Assembly: GCA_046049675.1 (NCBI GenBank)
Contig: JBJORA010000107.1
Location: 1-11,836, forward strand
Source: CAIXQW01 sp046049675
Lineage (GTDB): Bacteria > Bacteroidota > Bacteroidia > Chitinophagales > Chitinophagaceae
Length of the DNA stretch: 11,836 nt
Reading direction: 5' to 3'
Made by a program: the position numbers and the translations under genes. Of this stretch, positions 1-8,178 are shown piece after piece (within the stretch, counting starts at the first letter, position 1; every line of letters starts with the position of its first letter). Below the pieces are notes generated by a model. The model saw only the letters and a program-made list of their open reading frames with translations, did no database searches and was not told the DNA's origin.

Positions 1-2670
1 AGCTTTGACTTGCAAATTAGAATTTTCAATATTGGTGCCTATGATACGAACGCAGTAGATTTTGTGATGCGTAGAACAATACCTGGTCAGGCGCCAGTTG
101 TAATCAATGTAAACTTCCCTAAGGGTATAGCTTACGATACTGTGCTTAATTTTCGTATTGGCATAGATAAGATTCTAAGTAAGGGCGTAAATACTTTTGA
201 AGCGACTATCGATGCAGGCTTTGCAATTACTGAAAACAACGAATTAAATAATACGCTTGCTGCTTCAGTGAATATTGTTGATGAAGACATGACACCAGTA
301 TGGCCATACAATTACAGTATTGTAACCGACCCAAATCCTACGTTAGTAGCTAGCACTTTTGAAGCTTTTGCCCCAAGCAGACAATATCTCATACAGATTG
401 ACACAACTGCCTTGTTTAACAGTCCTGCCAAACAAACACATACAGTCATTACTGCTGGAGGATCAGTAGAATGGAAACCTACTTTAAACTTAACAGATTC
501 TACTGTGTGCTACTGGCGCACTGCCAAAGACACTTTGTACGGCAATAGCAGTCACAACTGGACAACCTATTCATTTGTTTTCTTGCAAAACGGTAGTCCT
601 GGTTGGAATCAGAGTCACTATTTTCAATACTTACCAAATAGCTTCAGTACTTTAAGGCTGGGTTCTAATAGGGAATTTGCTTACGACTCAAGCATAGCAA
701 CAGTAACTGTGCGAAACACTTGCCAATCAAATCCAGCTCCTTTTAACTATCAATACACTGACTTTAAGGTGGCAGAGGGCAATAATCTAACACATAGCTT
801 TGGCTGTAATTTTAATGAAATACAGTTTATTATCGTTGATCCTAAAACTGGCAAAGTGATGCGTAACCTACCACAACCAGGTGGTGGCACAAATGGTTTG
901 TGGGGTAGTAGGTATCCAAGTTGTGGAAGAGAAAGTGACAAATTTTTTGAGTTTTTATTGAGTGATACTGCAAGTCGTCGCAAAATGAAACTGTTTATTG
1001 ACAGTATACCTAGTGGTATGCACGTAGCTGTATTTCCACTACTGAGAACTACGGATGCCAACGGTAGAAATAAGGTTTTTGCCCGTCAGTTAGCTAACGA
1101 TACTATTTACAGCCAATTCAATAATTATACGATTTACCATAAATTAAAGGATCTAGGTTTTAGCCAAATTGATAGCTTTAACACAAATAAACCGTGGGTC
1201 TTTTGGTTTATAAAAGATGGCCCAATTGGTCAATCTTCACAACACATGGCTAAAGACAGTACAGAAATTGTAGAAGTTGTGAGAAGCTTTAACATCGCAG
1301 ATGTATCGGGTACCATGCAAAGCAAAATTGTTGGTAGAGCAAAAAAGTGGAATAGCTTTAAGAAACTAGGCTATGCCGCAGACGGTCAAACAACTGATGT
1401 AACTGCCGTCGATATTTTTGGTATAGATGCCGCAAATGTAAAAACTTACCTATGCACAGTGAGCGGAAACGATACTAGTTTAGCATTTATAAATGCTAAT
1501 ACGTATCCCAATATACAACTGGTATACCAAAGTAAAGATACAATCCAGCATAGTGCAGAGCAGCTCCACTATTGGCGAGTATTGTTTGATCCATCAGTAG
1601 ATTTGGCACTTTCGCCAAATATTGCTTTCAGTATGGATAGCAGTCTTACGCAAGGACAACCACAAAATCTTGTATTTGCCGTTAAGAATGTAAGCGGAAT
1701 GGCTGTTGACAGCACAAGCGTGTGGGTAGAAGTTGCGGATGCACAAAACAACCTAGTACAAGGCACAAATGTACCGCTGCCAGCATTAGCTGCTTACGAA
1801 AGCAAAGTACTTACACATAACTTTAGTACAGCTACAACCCCAGGCGCTAATACACTATATATTAATGTCAACAAACAAAGAACACCGCAAGAGAATTCCT
1901 ATCTAAACAATGTGGGACTTCGTACTTACAGCGTGGGAGCAGACAATTTGAATCCAATCCTTGATGTTACATTCGACGGTGTGCATATTGCTAATGGTGA
2001 TTTGGTAAGTGCACGACCATACATTTTAGCCAAGATAAAGGATGAAAATCGCTATCTTAAACTTGATGACACTGCTGGTGTAGAGTGCTATTTGAAATAT
2101 CCAAACACGTTTGAAGATCGTCGCATTTACTTTAACGACACGATGTACTTTGAGGCTGCTAAAGCTGGTGTAGATAAAGACAATGCCGCATATGTTCATT
2201 TTAAGCCTTATCTAACACAAGATGGCGTGTACGATTTTAGCATTAATGCAAAAGATAAAACTGGCAATATCAGCGCGCAGCAGAGCTATAAGATTTCATT
2301 TAAAGTAATCAACCAGCAAATGGCTAGTAATCTGCTCAACTATCCAAATCCATTCAGTACATCTACACGATTTGTATTTACACTTACTGGTTACGAAGTG
2401 CCAGATAATATGAAGATTCAAATCTTGAGTGCTACAGGTAGGGTTGTAAGAGAAATAACAAAAGATGAGCTAGGCCCAATACGTATTGGTAGAAATATGA
2501 CCGAATATGCTTGGGACGGAACTGATCAATTTGGCGATAAACTTGGCAACGGCGTATACTTCTATCATTTTGTTACAAGCCATCGTGGCAAGGATGTTAC
2601 ACGTTATGCTAATGCCGATGTAGATGAGTTTATCAAGAAAGGCATGGGCAAGCTTGTCATTATGCGATAG
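1..2670 (+). CDS. PorU2-like C25-family T9SS protein, C-terminal part (5' end outside window)
   Basis: The reading frame is open from the first base (Ser-Phe-Asp-Leu-Gln...), so the TTG at 10 is an internal codon and the true start lies upstream. 889 residues are visible. They open with a CARDB-like beta domain (about 1-95), followed by a region with the block GWNQSHYFQ at codons 201-209. A second CARDB-like domain spans about 530-640. After it comes an Ig-like segment with DVTFDGVHIANGD. The end (from NYPNPF at codons 780-785, then ELGPIRIGRN and WDGTDQFGDKLGNGVYFYHF) is a FlgD/T9SS-type C-terminal domain. From memory, this arrangement matches the long Bacteroidota proteins annotated as putative T9SS sortase PorU2, which have an N-terminal C25 (gingipain-like) peptidase domain. 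That catalytic part is not in the window, so peptidase activity is inferred. The protein is expected to be exported and surface-associated. The next gene converges with 9 bases between stops. Alternative: another large T9SS-secreted protein. Confidence 0.8.
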   Translation, partial: SFDLQIRIFNIGAYDTNAVDFVMRRTIPGQAPVVINVNFPKGIAYDTVLNFRIGIDKILSKGVNTFEATIDAGFAITENNELNNTLAASVNIVDEDMTPVWPYNYSIVTDPNPTLVASTFEAFAPSRQYLIQIDTTALFNSPAKQTHTVITAGGSVEWKPTLNLTDSTVCYWRTAKDTLYGNSSHNWTTYSFVFLQNGSPGWNQSHYFQYLPNSFSTLRLGSNREFAYDSSIATVTVRNTCQSNPAPFNYQYTDFKVAEGNNLTHSFGCNFNEIQFIIVDPKTGKVMRNLPQPGGGTNGLWGSRYPSCGRESDKFFEFLLSDTASRRKMKLFIDSIPSGMHVAVFPLLRTTDANGRNKVFARQLANDTIYSQFNNYTIYHKLKDLGFSQIDSFNTNKPWVFWFIKDGPIGQSSQHMAKDSTEIVEVVRSFNIADVSGTMQSKIVGRAKKWNSFKKLGYAADGQTTDVTAVDIFGIDAANVKTYLCTVSGNDTSLAFINANTYPNIQLVYQSKDTIQHSAEQLHYWRVLFDPSVDLALSPNIAFSMDSSLTQGQPQNLVFAVKNVSGMAVDSTSVWVEVADAQNNLVQGTNVPLPALAAYESKVLTHNFSTATTPGANTLYINVNKQRTPQENSYLNNVGLRTYSVGADNLNPILDVTFDGVHIANGDLVSARPYILAKIKDENRYLKLDDTAGVECYLKYPNTFEDRRIYFNDTMYFEAAKAGVDKDNAAYVHFKPYLTQDGVYDFSINAKDKTGNISAQQSYKISFKVINQQMASNLLNYPNPFSTSTRFVFTLTGYEVPDNMKIQILSATGRVVREITKDELGPIRIGRNMTEYAWDGTDQFGDKLGNGVYFYHFVTSHRGKDVTRYANADVDEFIKKGMGKLVIMR

Positions 2671-2679
2671 GCCGCTTAT

Positions 2680-3099
2680 TTAAGTTCCCCACCTTGGTAA
2701 TTCGTCTAACCACTTAAGTTGCTGCGTGTCGTAGCAAACCATTTGGTCGCCATTATTTAATAGGATGTACTTAGGTTTAAGCACCGCATAATACGCTGTA
2801 CTCTGAAAAAAAGTGTCGGCATTGAGTGCTACATTGCTTTGTTTACACTCTACAATCATCCAGGCTTCATTTTCGTAAAAAACTGCTATATCGTATCTAA
2901 TCCTTTTGCCTCCGCTTGTTATTGCTTTTTCTACATTTATGCTTCCTTTAGGGTAGCAGCATTCCTCCACTAAGAACTGAATAGTTTGTTGCCTAATAAT
3001 CTCCTCAGGAGTAGCCTGCAAAAAACGCTTTCGAATACCACAATAAATATACTGAGTGCCATTCTCGATAGCAGTCTTTATAGGATATTGTTCTTGCAT
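2680..3099 (-). CDS. Standalone HsdR N-terminal domain protein (PD-(D/E)xK fold)
   Basis: A 139-residue protein resembling the N-terminal nuclease domain of type I restriction subunit R (HSDR_N), with no helicase or translocase part. Visible PD-(D/E)xK elements are a Glu pair in the first helix (E45/E46), D70 in KRIRYDIAVF, E84-x-K86 in MIVECKQ, and a Q99-x3-Y103 element like the QxxxY motif of HsdR nucleases. All key residues are present, so a nuclease or DNA-binding role is plausible, but the substrate is unknown. No hsdM, hsdS or other defence gene lies nearby, so it should not be read as a working restriction system. From memory, small single-domain proteins like this are common in Bacteroidota chromosomes. 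I chose the ATG at 3099. A TTG three codons upstream lies inside a perfect TAnnTTTG promoter box and so is unlikely to be translated. Confidence 0.8.
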   Translation of the reverse strand: MQEQYPIKTAIENGTQYIYCGIRKRFLQATPEEIIRQQTIQFLVEECCYPKGSINVEKAITSGGKRIRYDIAVFYENEAWMIVECKQSNVALNADTFFQSTAYYAVLKPKYILLNNGDQMVCYDTQQLKWLDELPRWGT

Positions 3100-3105
3100 T
3101 TGTGC

Positions 3106-3113
3106 CAAAGCTA
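3106..3113 (-). promoter_or_regulatory. Candidate Bacteroidota -7 box (TAGCTTTG) for the HsdR-N gene
   Basis: Read on the minus strand this is TAGCTTTG, an exact match to the Bacteroidota -7 consensus TAnnTTTG. It ends only 6 bases before the ATG at 3099, which places the transcript start at or within a few bases of the start codon. A TTTG lies 24 bases upstream, slightly farther than the usual -33 spacing. The same 8-mer occurs by chance inside the PorU2-like gene (795-802), so the motif alone is not proof. Confidence 0.45.
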
Positions 3114-3198
3114 GTTAAAAACGAGCTGTCTTTGCAGCAAAAAATAATTTTAGTGTTGCCCTTATGTGGCATTCAGTTTTCATGAACTAACTTGCACT

Positions 3199-3945
3199 AT
3201 GCTTAAAATAACGCCGCTCAGCGAAGGCAGTTTTACAATTGGACGTGATAAGATTTTTGTGCCATTTGACGAGCGGGTAGACGTTTTAGAAAATCGCCCA
3301 ACTGGCTCCCTGTTAGTTGAAGTGCAGCCATTTTTAGTTCAAACTGAATCAGAAAACATCATTGTAGATACCGGACTTGGTTTTCATTTGCCCAACGGCC
3401 AACTGCAAATACATTATAATCTGCAACAAATTGGTTTGAGTCATAAAGATATCACACATGTTGTTTTGAGTCATTTGCACAAGGATCATGCAGGTGGAAT
3501 TAGCTACTTTAATGCGCATAAAGAACGCATGCTTACATTTCCTAACGCGCAATACTATATCTACCGACCAGAATTTGACTATGCCATGGCCAACAATGGT
3601 GCTAGCTACCTTGTAGATGAGTTTTCGTTTATTGAAAAAACGAACAATGTTACATTCTACGACGACGAAGAAGGACAACTAACGCCATCAATCACTCACA
3701 TGAAAAGTGGTGGCCATTGCCCACATCATCAGGTGTTTATCTTTAGTGATGGAAAGCAAAAGGCTTTTTTCGGTGGCGATGAAGCTGCACAGCTTAAACA
3801 GATTAAGGTAAGATACATTGCAAAATATGACTATGATGGTAAACTTGCATCTCAATTGCGTGAACAATATGCCGAAAGAGGCAAAAAAGAAATTTGGCAA
3901 TTCATGTTCTTTCACGACGTAAAAACGCCTACCGCTGTACTATAG
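3199..3945 (+). CDS. MBL-fold metallo-hydrolase
   Basis: A 248-residue metallo-beta-lactamase-fold hydrolase. The metal-binding set is complete: H92-x-H94-x-D96-H97 in SHLHKDHAGG, H173 in SGGHCPHH, the bridging D194 in FFGGDE, and H239 in FFHD near the C-terminus. The N-terminal part (ITPLSEGSFTIGRDK, then LVEVQPFLVQ and VDTGLGF) is the usual first beta layer. There is no signal peptide, so it is probably cytoplasmic. The substrate cannot be told from sequence; relatives include lactonases, thioesterases and other small-molecule hydrolases. I chose the ATG at 3199 because family resemblance begins there; a GTG at 3166 would add 11 residues. It runs divergently from the HsdR-N gene and converges on ribF with a 6-base overlap of coding ends. 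Imperfect promoter-like boxes lie at 3145-3158. Confidence 0.85.
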   Translation: MLKITPLSEGSFTIGRDKIFVPFDERVDVLENRPTGSLLVEVQPFLVQTESENIIVDTGLGFHLPNGQLQIHYNLQQIGLSHKDITHVVLSHLHKDHAGGISYFNAHKERMLTFPNAQYYIYRPEFDYAMANNGASYLVDEFSFIEKTNNVTFYDDEEGQLTPSITHMKSGGHCPHHQVFIFSDGKQKAFFGGDEAAQLKQIKVRYIAKYDYDGKLASQLREQYAERGKKEIWQFMFFHDVKTPTAVL

Positions 3946-4872
3946 ATTAAGCAGCTTTTTGGCATCCTGCTCATCTTGCTTAATAGCATCAATGAGTTGC
4001 GCTAGGCCATCAAATTTGAGTTCATTACGTAGCTTACCTACTAATTGCACACTTATGCTTTCATCATAGATACTTTGACTAAAGTTGAACAAATGTGCTT
4101 CTAAGCTTACCTGAGAAGTTTGCTCAATTGTTGGACGCGTACCAATGTTCATCATGCCGCCATAAGTCAGCCCTTGAAAGCTAGCTTTTATTGCGTAAAC
4201 ACCATTCCCCGGAATAAGTTTGTATTTATGATTTACCTGTAAGTTAGCAGTAGGGTAGCCGATAGTGCGACCTCTGGCATCGCCGTGCACCACTAATCCG
4301 CTGATGCTATAATGGCTATCTAACATACTATTTGCCAAATCAACTTCACCCGCAAGTAAGTAATTTCTAATTTTAGTACTACTTACTGCCAAGGCATCCA
4401 CTTCTTGCTTAGGGATCTCTACTACTCTGTATTGGTACTGCTCTGCAAAAGTCGCAAGTAAACTTAAGTTGCCATCACGATTATTACCAAAGTGATGATC
4501 GTAGCCAATGATAATGCAAGCAGGTGCAAAGTTAGCAACCAAGAACTCACGGATATATGCTTCTGCGCTCAAACTTCTAAATGCTGCATCAAATGGTACA
4601 ACTACGAGGTGGTCGAGTCCAAGTTCTGACAGCAGTAAAGTCTTCTCTTGAAGCGTATTAAGCAGTCGTAAATCCTTATCGTGTGGATTGATTACCAAGC
4701 GAGGATGAGGTTCAAAAGTAATGAGCACGCTTGCCGACCCAAGTTCTTGCGCCGTTTGCACCAATTGTGCAATGATTTTGCGATGCCCCATATGCACACC
4801 ATCAAAAGAGCCAATCGTAAGGACAGTGTTGCTAAATTTTGGCAGTGTGCGTAAGTCTTGATGAACTTTCAT
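3940..4872 (-). CDS. ribF: Bifunctional riboflavin kinase / FAD synthetase
   Basis: RibF phosphorylates riboflavin to FMN and adenylates FMN to FAD, both ATP-dependent, in the cytoplasm. The 310-residue length is normal for the family. The N-terminal adenylyltransferase domain shows GSFDGVHMGH (21-30), FEPHP (53-57), GYDHHFG (123-129) and SSTKIR (164-169). The C-terminal riboflavin kinase domain shows TIGYPTANL (203-211), GVYAI, and NIGTRPT (242-248), then a late acidic segment with LRNELKFDGLAQL. Both activities look intact. The ATG at 4872 fits the usual distance to the first motif. The gene stands alone, divergent from purM across 57 bases. There is no room for an FMN riboswitch in that gap and I see none. 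A perfect -7 box lies 13 bases upstream of the start. Confidence 0.96.
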   Translation of the reverse strand: MKVHQDLRTLPKFSNTVLTIGSFDGVHMGHRKIIAQLVQTAQELGSASVLITFEPHPRLVINPHDKDLRLLNTLQEKTLLLSELGLDHLVVVPFDAAFRSLSAEAYIREFLVANFAPACIIIGYDHHFGNNRDGNLSLLATFAEQYQYRVVEIPKQEVDALAVSSTKIRNYLLAGEVDLANSMLDSHYSISGLVVHGDARGRTIGYPTANLQVNHKYKLIPGNGVYAIKASFQGLTYGGMMNIGTRPTIEQTSQVSLEAHLFNFSQSIYDESISVQLVGKLRNELKFDGLAQLIDAIKQDEQDAKKLLNL

Positions 4873-4885
4873 TGCAAAGTAGAGG

Positions 4886-4893
4886 CAAATGTA
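4886..4893 (-). promoter_or_regulatory. Candidate -7 box (TACATTTG) for ribF
   Basis: On the minus strand this reads TACATTTG, an exact TAnnTTTG match, 13 bases upstream of the ribF ATG. It predicts a leader of only about 6-8 bases. I see no -33 TTTG at the expected 17-23 base spacing; the nearest is 12 bases upstream of the box. The ribF-purM gap shows only imperfect -7 boxes in the purM direction, such as TAGTTTCG at 4898-4905. Confidence 0.45.
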
Positions 4894-4929
4894 CTTTTAG
4901 TTTCGCAAATTTGCTGCCTAGTAATACAC

Positions 4930-6093
4930 ATGAGCAATTTGTATAACATGCGTGGTGTTAGCGCCGACAAAGAAGACGTGCACAAAGCCATCAAAAACAT
5001 CGATAAGGGACTTTATCCGCAGGCTTTTTGTAAAATCCTGCCAGACTTCGTAGCTGGTGATGACGCTTATTGTAATCTAATGCATGCCGACACAGCTGGT
5101 ACAAAAACGGCTTTAGCATACATCTATTATAAAGAAACTGGCGATGTAAGTGTATGGAAAGGAATCGTACAAGACGCATTGGTGATGAATATCGACGACA
5201 TGTTATGCGTAGGCTTACAAGATCCTATTGTTATCAGTAGCACTGTTGCTAGGAATAAATTAAAGATTCCTGGAGAAGTAATTGCATCTACTATTGATGG
5301 CGCTGAAGCTTTTGCCGCACATATGGCTGATTATGGTGTGGCCTTGCACATGGCTGGTGGCGAAACTGCTGATGTGGGAGATATTGTTCGTACAATTGAT
5401 GTTGGATACACTGCATTTGCCCGCATGAAGCGCAGCGATGTTATAGATATGGCAAATGTAAAAGCTGGTAATGTGCTTGTAAGTTTTGCTAGCTATGGCC
5501 AAGCTACGTATGAAACAGAATACAACAGTGGTATCGGCAGCAATGGCCTTACAAGTGCTCGTCATGATTTACTGAATAAAATTTATTTAGAAAAATACCC
5601 TGAAAGCCTAGATCCCAATCTGCCACACGAAGTTGTATTTAACGGTCCGTATAAAGTAACGGACGAAGTTTATAACGGTATTAATCTTGGCAAATTGCTT
5701 TTGAGTCCAACAAGAACTTTTGCGCCACTTTTAGCAGCAATTTTGAAAGAGCATCGTCAAGACATTGATGGCATTGTACACAATACTGGTGGAGGAAGTA
5801 GTAAGTGCTTGCACTATATCAACGATGGCCTGCGTGTTGTAAAAAATAATCTTCTGCCAGCACCTGAAATTTTTCAACTCATTCAAAAGACCGTCAATAC
5901 AGATTGGCAAGAAATGTATAAGGTCTTTAACATGGGGAATAGGCTAGAGATTTATACGACTGAAGCTGCCGCAAATGCAATGATTCAAATTGCAAAGGAA
6001 TTTAATATAGAAGCACAAATCTGCGGCTATGTAGAACATGCGGAAGGCAAGCAAGTACGAATGGAAACACCTTACGGTAGCTGGACCTACTAG
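4930..6093 (+). CDS. purM: Phosphoribosylformylglycinamidine cyclo-ligase (AIR synthetase), Bacteroidota form
   Basis: PurM catalyses the fifth step of purine synthesis: FGAM plus ATP to AIR, ADP and phosphate. This 387-residue protein belongs to the longer Bacteroidota form and closely resembles my memory of Bacteroides PurM, with the same opening (MSNLYNMRGVSADKEDVHKA) and length. Motifs visible are HADTAGTKT (52-60, the signature Asp/Gly loop), MNIDD (86-90), GGETADVGD (143-151) and SNGLTSARHD mid-protein. VHNTGGGSSKCLH and MYKVFNMGNRLEIY in the C-terminal half correspond to the second AIRS domain. An in-frame ATG at 4858 would add 24 residues, but that extension overlaps the ribF start, looks unlike the family, and leaves no upstream region. 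No other pur gene is nearby. Confidence 0.92.
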   Translation: MSNLYNMRGVSADKEDVHKAIKNIDKGLYPQAFCKILPDFVAGDDAYCNLMHADTAGTKTALAYIYYKETGDVSVWKGIVQDALVMNIDDMLCVGLQDPIVISSTVARNKLKIPGEVIASTIDGAEAFAAHMADYGVALHMAGGETADVGDIVRTIDVGYTAFARMKRSDVIDMANVKAGNVLVSFASYGQATYETEYNSGIGSNGLTSARHDLLNKIYLEKYPESLDPNLPHEVVFNGPYKVTDEVYNGINLGKLLLSPTRTFAPLLAAILKEHRQDIDGIVHNTGGGSSKCLHYINDGLRVVKNNLLPAPEIFQLIQKTVNTDWQEMYKVFNMGNRLEIYTTEAAANAMIQIAKEFNIEAQICGYVEHAEGKQVRMETPYGSWTY

Positions 6094-6176
6094 GCAGTTT
6101 TACCAATAAAATGATAAAATAGCCACGTACACCATTTGTGGTTGTTCATTTGCAATAAGTTGTGCATTTTTGTGCG

Positions 6177-8063
6177 ATGAAGTACTTCTTTACAATTTGC
6201 TTATGGCTGAGCGCTTCTTTGGCTATAGCGCAACACATCCACTATGATGTTGACCTTACAAAAATTGTTGATGACAAAGTTTTTGTAGAAGGCAGTTTTA
6301 CAAATCTAGAATCTAAAGCTGCAGTAAAATACGTTTTCCCAAAAGTTGTACCTGGCACCTACGCTATTGAAGACTACGGCAAGTATGTAGACGACTTTAA
6401 AGCTTTTGATGCTAGTGGAACTGCTTTGCCTGTGAGAAAAGAAGGTAATAACACCTATATAATCAGCAGCGCACAAAAACTTGCAAAAGTGACTTACTAT
6501 GTTAATGATGCCATGGATATGCAAGTTAAGCAGAATAAGATATTTGAACCTGCATCAACTAATATTCTACAAAACAGCAATATCGTCATGAATAATGGCG
6601 GCTTTTTTGGATGCATTCAAGGCCTTGAACAAGCTAAACACACACTAAATTTTACGAAGCCTACTAATTTTTTTGGTAGCACAAGTCTTCCTCAATTATT
6701 GTGTAACGCGCAACAGCAAAATTTTACAGCAAAAAGCTATCATCAGCTTGTTGATTGTCCGATACTTTGGTGCGAGCCAGATACAACGCAGTTTATGTTA
6801 AATAATACCAAGGTTACCATTTCTGTATTTCACGTTGGTGGTAGAAAATTAGCAAAGTTCTTCTACAAAGACTTAAAGCGCGATATGGAAGGCATTGCAA
6901 AATTCTTACCTAAATTACCAGTAGATCAGTATAACTTTTTGATTTATGTTGACGACTTCAAAGAGTATGGCCCTTACCTTAATGGTACAAAACGACCAGG
7001 ACTTGGCATGATGGCTAAATTGGTGAAGAAGTTCAGCAAACTTGGCGTTGGTGCATTGGAGCATGGCAATAGTAGCTTTTACTACTTAGCAGATTTTGGC
7101 GGTGAAACAAAAATGAAAGACCTTGGACTGAGCGAACAATTTACAGGTGCTGCGATTCACGAATTTATGCATATTGTAACGCCGCTTAGTTTGCATAGTC
7201 AGCACATAGGTAATTTCAACTACGAAAATCCAATCATGAGTAAGCACCTATGGTTGTATGAAGGATGTACTGAGTATTTTGCTCAATTGATTAAACTACA
7301 AGCGGATATTTATACACCAGATAAGTTCTTCCAAGAAATGCTAGGCAAGCAACAGAGTGCCGAAGACTTTCCTTTAGATAAATTCAGTATAACTGAAATG
7401 AGTGCTCGTGTGCTTGAAAAAGAGGAGCACAAAGCATATGTACATGTATACGATCGTGGTGCAATAAATGCTATGCTACTTGATGCACAAATTATTAAGC
7501 TCACTAAGGGTCGTAAAAACCTCATAACAGTAATGCTTACTTTAATGGAGCGCTATGGTGCAGACAAAAGTTTTGATGAAGAAAGCTTTATTGCAGAATT
7601 TGTTGCGGAAGTGCATCCAGATTTACAGAAGTACTTTGACAACTGTGTAATTGGCCGCCAAGACTACGATATTAATAAGGCACTTAACCCGATAGGCATC
7701 GTGTATCACAAAGACGATACCATCAATGCGCCAAAATTGCCATTTAGTGCCTACACAATTAGCACTAAGAAAGGAAAAATCACAAGAACTGCTGCTCCTG
7801 ACTCTGTGGTATTCTTGAACTATCAAACTGGCGATGTTCCAGGTACAGATTATAGTGCACGTGCCCTTAGCATGAAAGATGCAAGGTTTTATCCTGAAGG
7901 CAAAGAAGTACAAGTACCAGTAATGCGCAATGGTGAGGATATTCTCGTACCTTACAAAATAGTATATGGCAAGAGAGCACTAACAACGATTAAGTTATTA
8001 GAGGCAACCACTGCCGAACAAGAAAGCTATTGGCAAATCTTTAGCGAAGGTTTGCCCCGGTAG
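6177..8063 (+). CDS. Secreted M61-like (glycyl aminopeptidase-type) zinc metallopeptidase
   Basis: A 628-residue protein with a clear signal peptide (MKYFFTICLWLSASLAIAQ, probably cut near Ala-Gln), so it acts in the periplasm or outside the cell. The zinc site is intact: H328-E329-x-x-H332 in IHEFMHIVTP, and a third ligand E362 in LYEGCTEYFA. The block GALEH (292-296), upstream of the zinc site, is also typical of M61 peptidases. The N-terminal half (YDVDLTKIVDDK, VPGTYAIEDYGK) is the beta-rich domain that precedes the catalytic domain in this family. M61 enzymes usually carry a PDZ domain after it; here the last 120 or so residues are divergent and I cannot firmly see one. I chose the ATG at 6177 because it starts the signal peptide directly; a GTG at 6162 adds five residues ahead of it. 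It lies 83 bases after purM with no obvious shared role. Confidence 0.9.
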   Translation: MKYFFTICLWLSASLAIAQHIHYDVDLTKIVDDKVFVEGSFTNLESKAAVKYVFPKVVPGTYAIEDYGKYVDDFKAFDASGTALPVRKEGNNTYIISSAQKLAKVTYYVNDAMDMQVKQNKIFEPASTNILQNSNIVMNNGGFFGCIQGLEQAKHTLNFTKPTNFFGSTSLPQLLCNAQQQNFTAKSYHQLVDCPILWCEPDTTQFMLNNTKVTISVFHVGGRKLAKFFYKDLKRDMEGIAKFLPKLPVDQYNFLIYVDDFKEYGPYLNGTKRPGLGMMAKLVKKFSKLGVGALEHGNSSFYYLADFGGETKMKDLGLSEQFTGAAIHEFMHIVTPLSLHSQHIGNFNYENPIMSKHLWLYEGCTEYFAQLIKLQADIYTPDKFFQEMLGKQQSAEDFPLDKFSITEMSARVLEKEEHKAYVHVYDRGAINAMLLDAQIIKLTKGRKNLITVMLTLMERYGADKSFDEESFIAEFVAEVHPDLQKYFDNCVIGRQDYDINKALNPIGIVYHKDDTINAPKLPFSAYTISTKKGKITRTAAPDSVVFLNYQTGDVPGTDYSARALSMKDARFYPEGKEVQVPVMRNGEDILVPYKIVYGKRALTTIKLLEATTAEQESYWQIFSEGLPR

Positions 8064-8151
8064 TGATCTTGCAATTTGCTTTAACAGTATCTTGGCTATT
8101 TTACGCTCAAAATAATCAGTTTGATGTACTTTTTGTGCAGCCTCATACGTT

Positions 8152-8159
8152 TAATTTTG
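8152..8159 (+). promoter_or_regulatory. Candidate -7 box (TAATTTTG) for the unknown secreted protein gene
   Basis: TAATTTTG matches TAnnTTTG exactly and ends 19 bases before the ATG at 8179. A TTTG at 8132-8135 lies 16 bases upstream, just short of the usual -33 spacing. The stretch between box and start is A-rich (ending AAAAAAATG), as expected for translation without a Shine-Dalgarno sequence. The 115-base gap holding this box suggests the gene is transcribed separately from the M61 gene. Confidence 0.5.
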
Positions 8160-8178
8160 AACCAACAAGTATAAAAAA

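Noticed and set aside
750..1061. 103-codon open frame on the minus strand within the PorU2-like gene
   Set aside because: Antisense to a strongly supported gene, with no family resemblance.
3106..3108. TTG start giving a three-residue longer HsdR-N protein
   Set aside because: It lies within the perfect TAnnTTTG box and a good ATG follows three codons later.
3166..3198. GTG start adding 11 residues to the MBL hydrolase
   Set aside because: Family resemblance begins at the ATG at 3199; the added residues look unrelated. It remains possible.
4858..4929. 24-residue N-terminal extension of PurM from the ATG at 4858
   Set aside because: It overlaps the ribF start, does not resemble PurM N-termini, and MSNLYNMRGVSA is the expected start.
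6131..6142. ACCA-TTTG-TGGT hairpin between purM and the M61 gene
   Set aside because: Only a 4-bp stem with no T run directly after; too weak for a terminator.
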